Below are positions 1-6,582 of a stretch of DNA of 10,530 nucleotides, one piece after another. The stretch is from contig JBMOQX010000018.1 in assembly GCA_049322755.1 (NCBI GenBank), forward strand, positions 1 through 10,530, in the 5' to 3' direction. Made by a program: the position numbers and the translations under genes. Origin of the DNA: DATIUV01 sp049322755. GTDB lineage: Bacteria > Pseudomonadota > Gammaproteobacteria > Burkholderiales > UBA6910. Position 1 is the stretch's first letter. Every line of letters begins with the position of its first letter. The notes under the pieces are model-generated. The model searched no databases. It was not told the origin of the DNA and worked only from the letters and a program-made list of their open reading frames with translations.

Positions 1-1571
1 ATCGTTCGCGCCTGCGCCGTGCCGGCGGCTTCGGTGCGGGAGGTCTCCAGCCCGCGGGCGTCGTGGGTGTAGGTGGTGAGGTTGCCGTTCCAGTCGGTGC
101 GCGAGGCGACGAAGCCGTTGGCGTCGTGGGTCACGCTGCGCGCCTCGCCCACGCAGGTGGGACACGCCGGGCCCTGGACGTGGGTCCCTTTCAGCTTCGT
201 GAACGGCGTGGCGAACCCGTAGGTGCGCACGGCGCCCAGGGGATCGGTGACGGTGCTGGAGCCGTCGGGGTTGTAGGCGAATGCATACCGATTCGCCCCG
301 CCCGCCCGCTCGGTCAGGACGGCATGGCCATCGGCGTCGTAATCGTAGGTGGCGTACCGATCGCCGTTCTCGTCGGTGATGCCGGTCAGCGTGTCCGGGA
401 AGCTGGTGTCTTCGTAATGGAAGGTCCGGACCTTGCCGTCGGGGAACGTGACCGTCGCGAGCTCGCCGTTGGCGCCGTAGGCAAACGCGTACGTGCCATC
501 CTGCGGGTCCTTCATCGTGGCGACCCGGCCGGTGGCGTGGTGCGTGAACTTGATCTGCCGGCCCGTCGGGTCGGTGACGGAGATGAGGCCGCCGCCCCCG
601 CCGTAGCCCACGGTGTGCTTGAGTCCCGCGCGGTTCTCGATGCTCGTCAGCCGGCCCAGCGCATCGTAGGTCTCCACCTCGTCGCCTTCGCCGGTGTAGC
701 GCCAGCTCGCCGGGAACCCGTAGGCGTCGAGTGTCCACTCGAGCTTGCCGGTGATATCGGCGTCCGCCGTCCATTGGCCGGCCACGCGCGTGAACGTGAT
801 GGCTTTGCCGTCCGGGCGGATGACCTGCGCGTGCTCCAGGTAGGGCGAGGTGGTGATGAAGCGATGAAACGTGCTCGTCCACCGCTTGCCCCAGTAGTTG
901 CTCGGCGTCGTCTCGCCAAGGTGGTTGTAGACGAGGGTGAAGTTGAGCGGGAACGGCCCGGCACCGTGGTACAGCGGCTCGATCTGGAATTTGTTGCCGT
1001 TGCCGGGATTGACCGGATTGCCCTTGCAATTGTCTCCGCAGCCGCGGTTGACCCAGGATTTGGCCTTGCCGGGGCGTTCGCAGTATGCGCCGTTGAGGGT
1101 CCACTCCTTGGCCTTGCAGTAGTTGGGGGCCGACTGGTTGTAGCACGCGGTGCCCTGGCCATTGACGAGAAAGTCGGCGGGGCAGTGCTTGATGCCCCAA
1201 ACCCACCACTGGGAAGCAGGCGAGGTACCGTCGGGCTTCTGGCAGCGGGCATAGCCTTGAATGCCGTCGCCCCAGGCCGGCCAGGGCTGCGTGACGAGAT
1301 AGCCCGCGGTGCGGCCAGTGCATTGTCCGACCACGCCGCAGACCGAACCGGCCACGCCGCCCGGCGTGCGATCGGCCACCGAATGCGAGATGACGGTCGT
1401 GCAGTTCGTGGCGGGATTCCCGCCGGCGGCCCCGCCGTACCAGTACGGTGCCCACGGAAAACTCGACGGGGGCGCGATGCTCGGTTCGCTCTCGGCGTAC
1501 GCGCTGTTTAAGGCAACGAACGCCAAGCCCACCAAGCCCAGCCACCTCGCGACCCATGAGCGAGCTGCCAT
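1..1571 (-). CDS. Secreted RHS/YD-repeat protein with DUF6531-like domain, 3' end outside window
   Basis: No stop occurs from the ATG at 1571 to the window edge, so 523 residues of a longer protein are visible. Residues 1-26 form a signal peptide: positive start, hydrophobic LGLVGLAFVAL, then a likely cleavage after SAYA. Residues 57-182 hold ten cysteines, which suits a disulfide-bonded exported region I do not recognise. Residues about 184-240 (GNPVNPGNGNKFQIE, then LNFTLVYN) match the DUF6531-type entry of RHS proteins. From about residue 300 onward YD-type repeats follow, for example YDALGRLTS, DPTGRQIKF and YDYDADGHAV. A CPTC pair lies at 470-473. The start has GGGGAGGA just upstream, 4 nt before the ATG. 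Such proteins usually form a beta-barrel shell carrying a variable C-terminal effector, but that part is not visible here, so toxin, adhesin or structural roles stay open. The Sec-type signal differs from cytoplasmic type VI-linked RHS proteins. Confidence 0.88.
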   Translation of the reverse strand, partial: MAARSWVARWLGLVGLAFVALNSAYAESEPSIAPPSSFPWAPYWYGGAAGGNPATNCTTVISHSVADRTPGGVAGSVCGVVGQCTGRTAGYLVTQPWPAWGDGIQGYARCQKPDGTSPASQWWVWGIKHCPADFLVNGQGTACYNQSAPNYCKAKEWTLNGAYCERPGKAKSWVNRGCGDNCKGNPVNPGNGNKFQIEPLYHGAGPFPLNFTLVYNHLGETTPSNYWGKRWTSTFHRFITTSPYLEHAQVIRPDGKAITFTRVAGQWTADADITGKLEWTLDAYGFPASWRYTGEGDEVETYDALGRLTSIENRAGLKHTVGYGGGGGLISVTDPTGRQIKFTHHATGRVATMKDPQDGTYAFAYGANGELATVTFPDGKVRTFHYEDTSFPDTLTGITDENGDRYATYDYDADGHAVLTERAGGANRYAFAYNPDGSSTVTDPLGAVRTYGFATPFTKLKGTHVQGPACPTCVGEARSVTHDANGFVASRTDWNGNLTTYTHDARGLETSRTEAAGTAQART

Positions 1572-1610
1572 GTGTCCTCCCCGATTGTCGTGCGACTGCG
1601 TGCAGGACCT

Positions 1611-1624
1611 CGCCGCGCGCGGCG
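1611..1624. repeat. Perfect 14-bp palindrome in the leader of the RHS gene
   Basis: CGCCGCGCGCGGCG reads the same on both strands and lies about 40 bases upstream of the RHS start codon. It could fold in the mRNA leader or be an operator. In such GC-rich DNA a chance CG-run palindrome is also possible. Confidence 0.3.
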
Positions 1625-1629
1625 CGGCT

Positions 1630-1656
1630 CATGTACACCGAATTGTGGGGAGTCAA
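1630..1656 (-). promoter_or_regulatory. Weak candidate promoter for the RHS gene
   Basis: Read leftwards, TTGACT (1651-1656) matches the -35 consensus at five of six bases. A poor -10, TACATG (1630-1635), follows after 15 bases. The short spacing and weak -10 make this tentative, but it is the best candidate I see in the 269-bp gap between ptsI and the RHS gene. Confidence 0.2.
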
Positions 1657-1798
1657 TGCGACAGCCGATCGAAGACGAGCGGGCGAGACATGAGCCGTTC
1701 GGCATTGGGGCAAAACGCACCCGCGCGCAGCTTGTGCCGGCCGAAACCCATCGCGGCAAGGCGTCCAGAGGCAACAGGAAAATCCAGGATTGCTCGGC

Positions 1799-1824
1799 GA
1801 AGCGCGCGAAAAAAGTCGCGCTTC
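1799..1824 (-). terminator. Hairpin just downstream of ptsI, possible transcript end
   Basis: GAAGCGCG (1817-1824 as read on the minus strand) pairs with CGCGCTTC (1799-1806) around a 10-base loop. It sits 16 bases past the ptsI stop. The T-run lies in the loop rather than after the stem, so it is not a textbook Rho-independent terminator. It may stop transcription or protect the 3' end of the operon mRNA. Confidence 0.35.
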
Positions 1825-1840
1825 TCGGACCAGGCAGGCG

Positions 1841-3634
1841 TCAGGCGTTCAGCCGCATGAGCAGCGCGGTAAGCTTCTCGTGGTCCTCGGCCTTGAGCAT
1901 CTTCTGCGTGACGCCGGAGACTTCGTAGAGGTTGGTTTTGAGCACCTGCTGCTTCACCGTCAGGATGCTGGACGGATGCATCGAGAACTGGCGCAGGCCG
2001 AAACCCAGCAGCAGGCGGGTGAGTGCCGTGTCGCCGGCCATCTCGCCGCACAACGCGACCGGCACGCGTGCCCGGTCGGCGGTGCGGATGATGTGGGCCA
2101 CAAGGTAGAGCACCGCCGGGTGCAGCGGGTCGTAGAGGTGCGCGACGGTGTCGTCGGTGCGGTCGATGGCGAGCGTGTACTGGATCAGGTCGTTGGTGCC
2201 CACCGAGATAAAGTCCAGCCGCCGTACGAACGCGTCCAGCATCAGCGCGGCCGCCGGCACTTCGATCATGCCGCCGATCTCCACCGCCGGGTCGAACTTG
2301 ATCTTCTCCTCGGCCAGCTCCGCCTTGGCCTGTTCGATCAGGTGGCGCGCCTGCGCCAGCTCGCCGATGCTGGAGAGCATCGGCAGCATGATTTTGACCT
2401 TGCCGTAGTGGGACGCCCGCAGGATCGCGCGCAGCTGGGTGCGGAACATCTGCGGCTCGGCCAGGCACAGCCGGATCGCGCGCAGTCCCAGCGCCGGATT
2501 GACGGTGAAGCGCTGCTGGCCGTTGAGGTGCTTGTCGGCGCCCAGGTCCAGCGTGCGGATGGTGACCGGCAGGCCTTTCATCTGCCGCACCACCTTGCGG
2601 TAGGCCTCGAACTGCTCGTCCTCGGTGGGCAGGTCGTCGCGGCCGAGGAACAGGAACTCGCTGCGGAACAGGCCGATGCCGGTGGCGCCGCTTTCCTTCA
2701 CCTGGTCCACGTCCTCCGGCAGCTCGATGTTGGCGTGCAGCTCCACGGTGACGCCGTCCAGCGTGGTGGCGGGTGCGCTCTTCAGGCGCTTGAGCTTCTG
2801 CTTCTCCAGCTCCCAGGAATGCCGGCGCAGCTCGTACTCCGCCAGGATCGCCGCGTCCGGGTTGACGATCACCACGCCGGCGTTGCCGTCGACGATCAGC
2901 AGGTCGTTCTCGCGGATCAGCCCGCGCGCGTGATGCAACGCCACGATCGAGGGGATGCCGAGGCTGCGCGCGACGATGGCGGTGTGGGAAGTGACGCCGC
3001 CGAGATCGGTGATGAACGCCGCGAACTGGTGCTGCTTGTAGAGCATCACGTCGCCCGGCGACAGGTCCCGCGCCACCAGGATGCTGGCCTGCCCGAGCGT
3101 GCTCCCGGCCGGCGCCGGCGCGCCGGGGTGGCCCACCAGCGCCTTCATGATGTGTTCCACCACCTGCGCGACGTCGTTCTTGCGCTCGCGCAGGTACTCG
3201 TTCTCCATCTCGTCGAACTGCGCCATCAGCGCGTCCGACTGCATGCGCAGCGCCCACTCGGCGTTGCAGCGCTCGGCGCGGATGCGGTTGACGGTTTCCC
3301 GCTGCAGCATCTCGTCGTCCATGATCATGAGATGCACGTTGAGGAACGCGTCCAGCTCGGCGGGGGCGCTGGCGGGCAGGGCATCGCGCTGGGCGCTGAG
3401 AGCGGCGCGGGCGCGCTTCACCGCCGCGCGGTAGCGCGCCACCTCCTGGGCGATGTCGGCTTCCGGCAGCGTGTAGTGGGCGACCTCGAGGCTGGCGTGG
3501 GTGGCCAGGTGGGCATGGCCGATGGCGATGCCATGGGACACCGCCGTGCCGTGCAGGGTAAAAGCGGGGGACGCCGCGACCTTCTCGGCCGCCGCGCCCG
3601 CGCGTCCCGCCGCGGCCGGTGCCGCTGCCTTCAT
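1841..3634 (-). CDS. ptsI: PTS Enzyme I (phosphoenolpyruvate-protein phosphotransferase)
   Basis: Enzyme I takes phosphate from phosphoenolpyruvate and passes it to HPr in the cytoplasm. The 597-residue protein has the full family plan. The N-terminal domain contains LGGVTSHTAI with the phospho-accepting His217. A linker follows, then the C-terminal PEP-binding barrel with RTLDLGADK (360-368), MIEVPAA (456-462), FISVGTNDLIQY (475-486) and the catalytic Cys529 in LCGEMAGD. The first 22 residues are Ala-rich and extend beyond the usual start of the family near FTLHGTAVS. The ATG at 3634 is still favoured because GGGAGG lies 4 bases before it. It follows ptsH with a 28-base gap and is the last gene of the cluster. 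No EIIB or EIIC gene is nearby, so the relay is probably regulatory, as usual in betaproteobacteria; that role is inferred. Confidence 0.97.
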   Translation of the reverse strand: MKAAAPAAAGRAGAAAEKVAASPAFTLHGTAVSHGIAIGHAHLATHASLEVAHYTLPEADIAQEVARYRAAVKRARAALSAQRDALPASAPAELDAFLNVHLMIMDDEMLQRETVNRIRAERCNAEWALRMQSDALMAQFDEMENEYLRERKNDVAQVVEHIMKALVGHPGAPAPAGSTLGQASILVARDLSPGDVMLYKQHQFAAFITDLGGVTSHTAIVARSLGIPSIVALHHARGLIRENDLLIVDGNAGVVIVNPDAAILAEYELRRHSWELEKQKLKRLKSAPATTLDGVTVELHANIELPEDVDQVKESGATGIGLFRSEFLFLGRDDLPTEDEQFEAYRKVVRQMKGLPVTIRTLDLGADKHLNGQQRFTVNPALGLRAIRLCLAEPQMFRTQLRAILRASHYGKVKIMLPMLSSIGELAQARHLIEQAKAELAEEKIKFDPAVEIGGMIEVPAAALMLDAFVRRLDFISVGTNDLIQYTLAIDRTDDTVAHLYDPLHPAVLYLVAHIIRTADRARVPVALCGEMAGDTALTRLLLGFGLRQFSMHPSSILTVKQQVLKTNLYEVSGVTQKMLKAEDHEKLTALLMRLNA

Positions 3635-3662
3635 CCTGCCTCCCGAGTGGTGTTGCGGCGGG

Positions 3663-3932
3663 CTATTCGCCTTCGCCGAAATAATTGCCGATCAGGTGCA
3701 CCAGCGCGTCCATCGCCTCGGACTCGTCCGGTCCGGCGGTTTCGATGGTGACGGCGGAGCCCTTGCCGGCCGCCAGCATCATCACCCCCATGATGCTCTT
3801 GGCGTTGACCCGGCGCCCGTCGCGGGACAGCCAGACTTCGCTCTTGTAGTTCGATGCCAGCTGGCTCAGCTTGGCGGACGCCCGGGCGTGCAGCCCGAGC
3901 TTGTTGATGATCTCAACCTCCCGCCGCAACAT
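3663..3932 (-). CDS. ptsH: HPr, phosphocarrier protein of the PTS
   Basis: This small protein carries phosphate from Enzyme I to EIIA. The 89 residues are the normal length. His15 sits in NKLGLHARAS, the Enzyme I phosphorylation site. Ser46 sits in AKSIMGVMML, the site used by HPr kinase where that enzyme exists; no hprK is in this window. The start ATG lies inside the end of the EIIA gene, with a 20-base overlap and only a weak GAG upstream, so translation is probably coupled to EIIA. A purine-rich GGGAGG lies inside ptsH just after the start and does not serve it. The sequence is typical of betaproteobacterial HPr, including the AAGKGS stretch and the GEGE end. Confidence 0.96.
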   Translation of the reverse strand: MLRREVEIINKLGLHARASAKLSQLASNYKSEVWLSRDGRRVNAKSIMGVMMLAAGKGSAVTIETAGPDESEAMDALVHLIGNYFGEGE

Positions 3933-4332
3933 TCCGCTCGGCTTCGGGAGCCCCCATGCGCATCACGCCCTCGACGCCGCCGGAAATCGCCTTCTCCACC
4001 ACCGCAGCCAGCGGCTGGTCGCGGTAGGTGAGCGCGCGCACCAGCATCGGCAGGCTCGCGCCGGCCACCACCTCCACCCGGCCCGGAATGCGTAGCCGCG
4101 AGGCGATGTTGCACGGTGTCGCCCCGCAGATGTCGGACAGCACCAGCACGCCGTCGCCCTGGTCCAGCTGTTTCACCAGCTTTACAGCGTGCGGAAGGAT
4201 CGCCTCCGGGTCGTCGTGGACGGTCACGCCCAGCTGCGACAACTGCAGTGGACGGCTGCCCATCACATGGCTCGCGCAGTGGATCAGGCTTTCCCCCAGG
4301 GTCCCGTGCGCCAGTATCAAAATCCCTACCAT
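3913..4332 (-). CDS. Mannose-family PTS EIIA protein (stand-alone, probably regulatory)
   Basis: The 139-residue protein is a single EIIA domain of the mannose/sorbose type. His9 in ILILAHG is the expected phosphorylation site, and SDICGATPCN (66-75) is the second family signature. It would accept phosphate from HPr. With no EIIB, EIIC or EIID alongside, it most likely acts as a phosphorylation-dependent regulator; this is known for related stand-alone EIIAs in general but is inferred here. The ATG at 4332 has GAGGG upstream, but 12 bases away, which is long. The gene is 50 bases from apbE and overlaps ptsH by 20 bases, so EIIA, ptsH and ptsI form a tight unit. Confidence 0.93.
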   Translation of the reverse strand: MVGILILAHGTLGESLIHCASHVMGSRPLQLSQLGVTVHDDPEAILPHAVKLVKQLDQGDGVLVLSDICGATPCNIASRLRIPGRVEVVAGASLPMLVRALTYRDQPLAAVVEKAISGGVEGVMRMGAPEAERNVAAGG

Positions 4333-4364
4333 TTCAGTTTCTTACCCTCAAGACTCCGACAAGA

Positions 4365-4370
4365 ATTCTA
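4365..4370 (-). promoter_or_regulatory. Possible -10 element ahead of the EIIA gene
   Basis: TAGAAT (five of six bases of the -10 consensus) lies in the 50-bp gap between apbE and the EIIA gene. The same TAGAATTC string forms the -10 of the gshA promoter. No convincing -35 is found 16-18 bases upstream, so an internal promoter for the PTS genes is only a possibility. Confidence 0.2.
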
Positions 4371-4382
4371 CTTGATTCACGC

Positions 4383-5636
4383 TCACTCCGCTCCCCGGAC
4401 CTGGACCTGCGGCTTCGGCTCGGTGAAGGTCAGCCGCGCGGCCAGCTGCGGCGTCACGAAAACCCGCCCCTCCCCGTCGATCAACATCGCAAGGTCCGTG
4501 CCCATGCTGCGGGCCGAACGCGGAAACGCCGCCGCGCCGGCGACGAACACCGGCTTGGACGCCACGTCGGAGAGCGTGCCGGCCTGCGGGCCCGGCGCGG
4601 CCAGGACCGTGGCCGCCTGCACGCCCTGCACCGGCTGGCCGGTGCGCGGATCGATCAGGTGGCAGTAGCGACGCCCCTCCAGCTCGAAATAGCGCTGGTA
4701 GTCGCCCGAGGTGCCCACCGCTTCGCCGTCGCGCAATTCGATCGTGGCGATGGGGCCCGGCTTGCGCGGATGCTGGACGCCCACCCGCCAGGGGCGGTCG
4801 CCGTGGCTGCCCAGCGCCAGCACGTTGCCACCAACATTAATTAGAGCGTTCCTTACCCCGTTGCGTTTCAAGCGTTCGGCGGCGAGGTCGAGGGCCTTGC
4901 CCTTGAGGTAGCCGCCGAAGTCCAGCTTCACCGCCGGGTTGTCGGAGCTGACCTTGCCGCCGGCGACGGTGAGCGCCAGCACGCTCGGGCGTTGCGCCAC
5001 CAGCCGCGCCAACGCATCAGGTTCCGGCAGCCGGGGCTCGAAGCGTTCGCCGTGGAATCCCCAGAGCTGCACCAGCGCGCCGATGCCGGGGTCGAACAGC
5101 CCGCCCGAACGCTGTGCATATTCCTGCGATTCGAGAATGTAGCCTGCCATCTCGGCGTCGACGGCGACCGGCTCCCGTCCCAACGCGGCGTTGAGCGTGC
5201 TCAGTGCGCTCGGCTCCCAGGCATGATAGGTGCGGTGCAGGCGCTGGAACTCGCCGAACACGCCGGCCGCTAGCTGCCGCGCGCGCTCCTCGGGTTCGCC
5301 GTAGAAGGTGACTTCCACCAGTGTGCCGAAGACGTAGGACTGCTCGCGGTGCACCGGCGGCTCCCGCGTGCAGCCCGCCAGCAGCGTCAGCGCTACAGCT
5401 AAAGCGAAAAACCGGAACCACAGAGACACAGAGGCGCAGAGGAGAGAACGGGAACCTGCCAAACGGGCATTGCGCGAAGGTGCACAGAGTGGAAACCAGA
5501 TATCCCGAGGCGACGCCCGGAAGGCAGCGGCCGCGAGCCGAGGTAACGGCGCGCCGGCGTTCACACAACGGCTGTTGCAAAGACTCCAGGGACTTTCTCT
5601 GTGCCTCTGTGTCTCTGTGGTCAGCCTTTCGCGCAT
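4383..5636 (-). CDS. apbE: ApbE-family FAD:protein FMN transferase lipoprotein, leader interrupted by a repeat element
   Basis: ApbE enzymes attach FMN covalently to threonine in exported flavoproteins such as RnfG and NqrC. Signatures in the 417-residue long form are GGLFDPGIGALVQLWGF (178-194), KLDFGGYLKG (237-246), ALINVGG (264-270) and GTSGDYQRYF with HLIDPRTGQPV (308-336). LLAGC with Cys89 is a lipobox, so the mature protein is probably a membrane-anchored periplasmic lipoprotein. The ATG at 5636 overlaps the gshB stop and would suit translational coupling. Residues about 6-73 are encoded by an inverted-repeat element, and real signal-peptide sequence resumes at FRFFALAVALTLLAGC. A GTG at 5429 inside the element would give a 20-residue signal peptide but has no ribosome site. 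The usual metal-site Thr four residues after Asp357 is Lys361 here. The start is uncertain; the family is not. Confidence 0.85.
   Translation of the reverse strand: MRERLTTETQRHRESPWSLCNSRCVNAGAPLPRLAAAAFRASPRDIWFPLCAPSRNARLAGSRSLLCASVSLWFRFFALAVALTLLAGCTREPPVHREQSYVFGTLVEVTFYGEPEERARQLAAGVFGEFQRLHRTYHAWEPSALSTLNAALGREPVAVDAEMAGYILESQEYAQRSGGLFDPGIGALVQLWGFHGERFEPRLPEPDALARLVAQRPSVLALTVAGGKVSSDNPAVKLDFGGYLKGKALDLAAERLKRNGVRNALINVGGNVLALGSHGDRPWRVGVQHPRKPGPIATIELRDGEAVGTSGDYQRYFELEGRRYCHLIDPRTGQPVQGVQAATVLAAPGPQAGTLSDVASKPVFVAGAAAFPRSARSMGTDLAMLIDGEGRVFVTPQLAARLTFTEPKPQVQVRGAE
5418..5441 (+). repeat. Left terminal inverted repeat of the 203-bp element
   Basis: CCACAGAGACACAGAGGC followed by GCAGAG. 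It consists of a leading C and three 8-base units on the pattern CACAGAGN, the third with G for A at its second base. Confidence 0.8.
5597..5620 (-). repeat. Right terminal inverted repeat of the 203-bp element
   Basis: Read on the minus strand it begins CCACAGAGACACAGAGGC and continues ACAGAG, with all three CACAGAG units intact. It ends directly against the gshB stop codon at 5621-5623. Confidence 0.8.
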
Positions 5637-6568
5637 TGCCTTTCCAGCGCGTCGATCATCATGCCGGCGACGTTGAAGCCGGTCTGCTGGGTGATCTCCA
5701 CCATACAGGTGGGGCTGGTGACGTTGACCTCGGTGAGGTGGTCGCCGATCACGTCCAGACCGACCAGCAGCAGGCCGTGGGCCTTCAGCGTCGGCCCCAG
5801 CGCCTCGGCGATCTCGCGGTCGCGGGCGGTGAGGGCCTGCGCGACGCCGGTGCCGCCCGCGGCCAGGTTGCCGCGGGTCTCGCCCTGCTTCGGGATGCGC
5901 GCCAGGGCGTAGGGCACCGGCTCGCCGTCGATCACCAGCACGCGCTTGTCACCCTTGACGATCTCCGGGATGTAGCGCTGCGCCATTACCGTGCGCGTGC
6001 CGTAGTGGGTCAGCGTCTCCAGGATGACGCCGATGTTGTGATCCTGGCGGTGCAGCCGGAAGATGCCGCTGCCGCCCATGCCGTCCAGCGGCTTGAGGAT
6101 CACGTCGCCGTGCTCGGCGAGGAACTCGCGGATCAGGTCCGGCTTGCGGGTGACGATCGTGGGCGGCGTGAACTGCGGAAAGCGCGCGATCGCCAGCTTC
6201 TCGTTGAAGTCGCGCAGGCTCTGCGGGCGGTTGACGACCCGCGCGCCCTGCGCCTCCGCCTGCTCCAGGAGATACGTCGAGTACACGTACTCCATGTCGA
6301 ATGGCGGGTCCTTGCGCATCATCACGGCGTCGAAGCGCTCCAGCGGGATTTCCTCGCGCCGGCCCTCCCGGTACCAGGCGTGGTCGGCGTCGATCAGCTC
6401 CAGCGTGTGGGCGTAGGCGACGACGCGGCGGTTGCGCCACGCCAGGTCGCCCTGCTCGCAGGCCCACAGCGGGTGGCCGCGCGCCGCCGCCTCCCGCATC
6501 ATGGCGTAGGAGGAATCCTTGTAAATCTTGAGGCTCTCGAGCGGGTCGAGAAGGAAGAGCAGGTCCAA
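5621..6568 (-). CDS. gshB: Glutathione synthetase
   Basis: GshB joins gamma-glutamylcysteine and glycine using ATP to make glutathione in the cytoplasm. The protein is 315 residues, close to the E. coli enzyme's 316. It has the N-terminal LLFLLDPLESLKIYKDSSYAM pattern of the family, MMRKDPPFDMEY (83-94), the ATP-grasp loop ILKPLDGMGGSGIF (157-170), RGNLAAGG (232-239) and EVNVTSPTC (280-288). I chose the TTG at 6568 because homologs begin within a residue or two of this point and the next ATG (residue 23) would remove conserved sequence. The TTG has no clear ribosome site. It lies 14 bases after the gshA stop, so coupling to gshA is likely. An open frame extends further upstream, but that part is only the complement-strand frame of gshA. 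The stop codon abuts the inserted repeat element. Confidence 0.95.
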   Translation of the reverse strand: MDLLFLLDPLESLKIYKDSSYAMMREAAARGHPLWACEQGDLAWRNRRVVAYAHTLELIDADHAWYREGRREEIPLERFDAVMMRKDPPFDMEYVYSTYLLEQAEAQGARVVNRPQSLRDFNEKLAIARFPQFTPPTIVTRKPDLIREFLAEHGDVILKPLDGMGGSGIFRLHRQDHNIGVILETLTHYGTRTVMAQRYIPEIVKGDKRVLVIDGEPVPYALARIPKQGETRGNLAAGGTGVAQALTARDREIAEALGPTLKAHGLLLVGLDVIGDHLTEVNVTSPTCMVEITQQTGFNVAGMMIDALERQCAKG

Positions 6569-6582
6569 GGGGGCGACGCTGG

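Larger units (their letters stand above)
5418..5620. mobile_element. 203-bp MITE-like element with terminal inverted repeats (CACAGAG repeat)
   Basis: The two ends are inverted copies: 23 of 24 bases match between 5418-5441 and the reverse complement of 5597-5620. The interior of about 155 bases shows no transposase or other recognisable gene, so it would be non-autonomous if mobile. One outer end touches the gshB stop codon and the other lies in the apbE signal peptide. No target-site duplication is obvious. From memory, translations of this end (TETQRHRE and LCASVSLW) recur in protein predictions from many environmental bacteria, which suggests a widely dispersed repeat. I cannot confirm this without a search. 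Confidence 0.7.

Noticed and set aside
63..1511. A 482-codon open frame on the plus strand
   Set aside because: It is the complement of the RHS gene. Its low-complexity Ala/Gly/Arg/Val translation has no domain, while the minus strand encodes clear YD repeats and a signal peptide.
1790..3751. A 653-codon open frame on the plus strand, and a 534-codon minus-strand frame at 1653-3257
   Set aside because: Both are shadows of ptsI caused by high GC content. Neither shows motifs, and ptsI has all its catalytic residues in its own frame.
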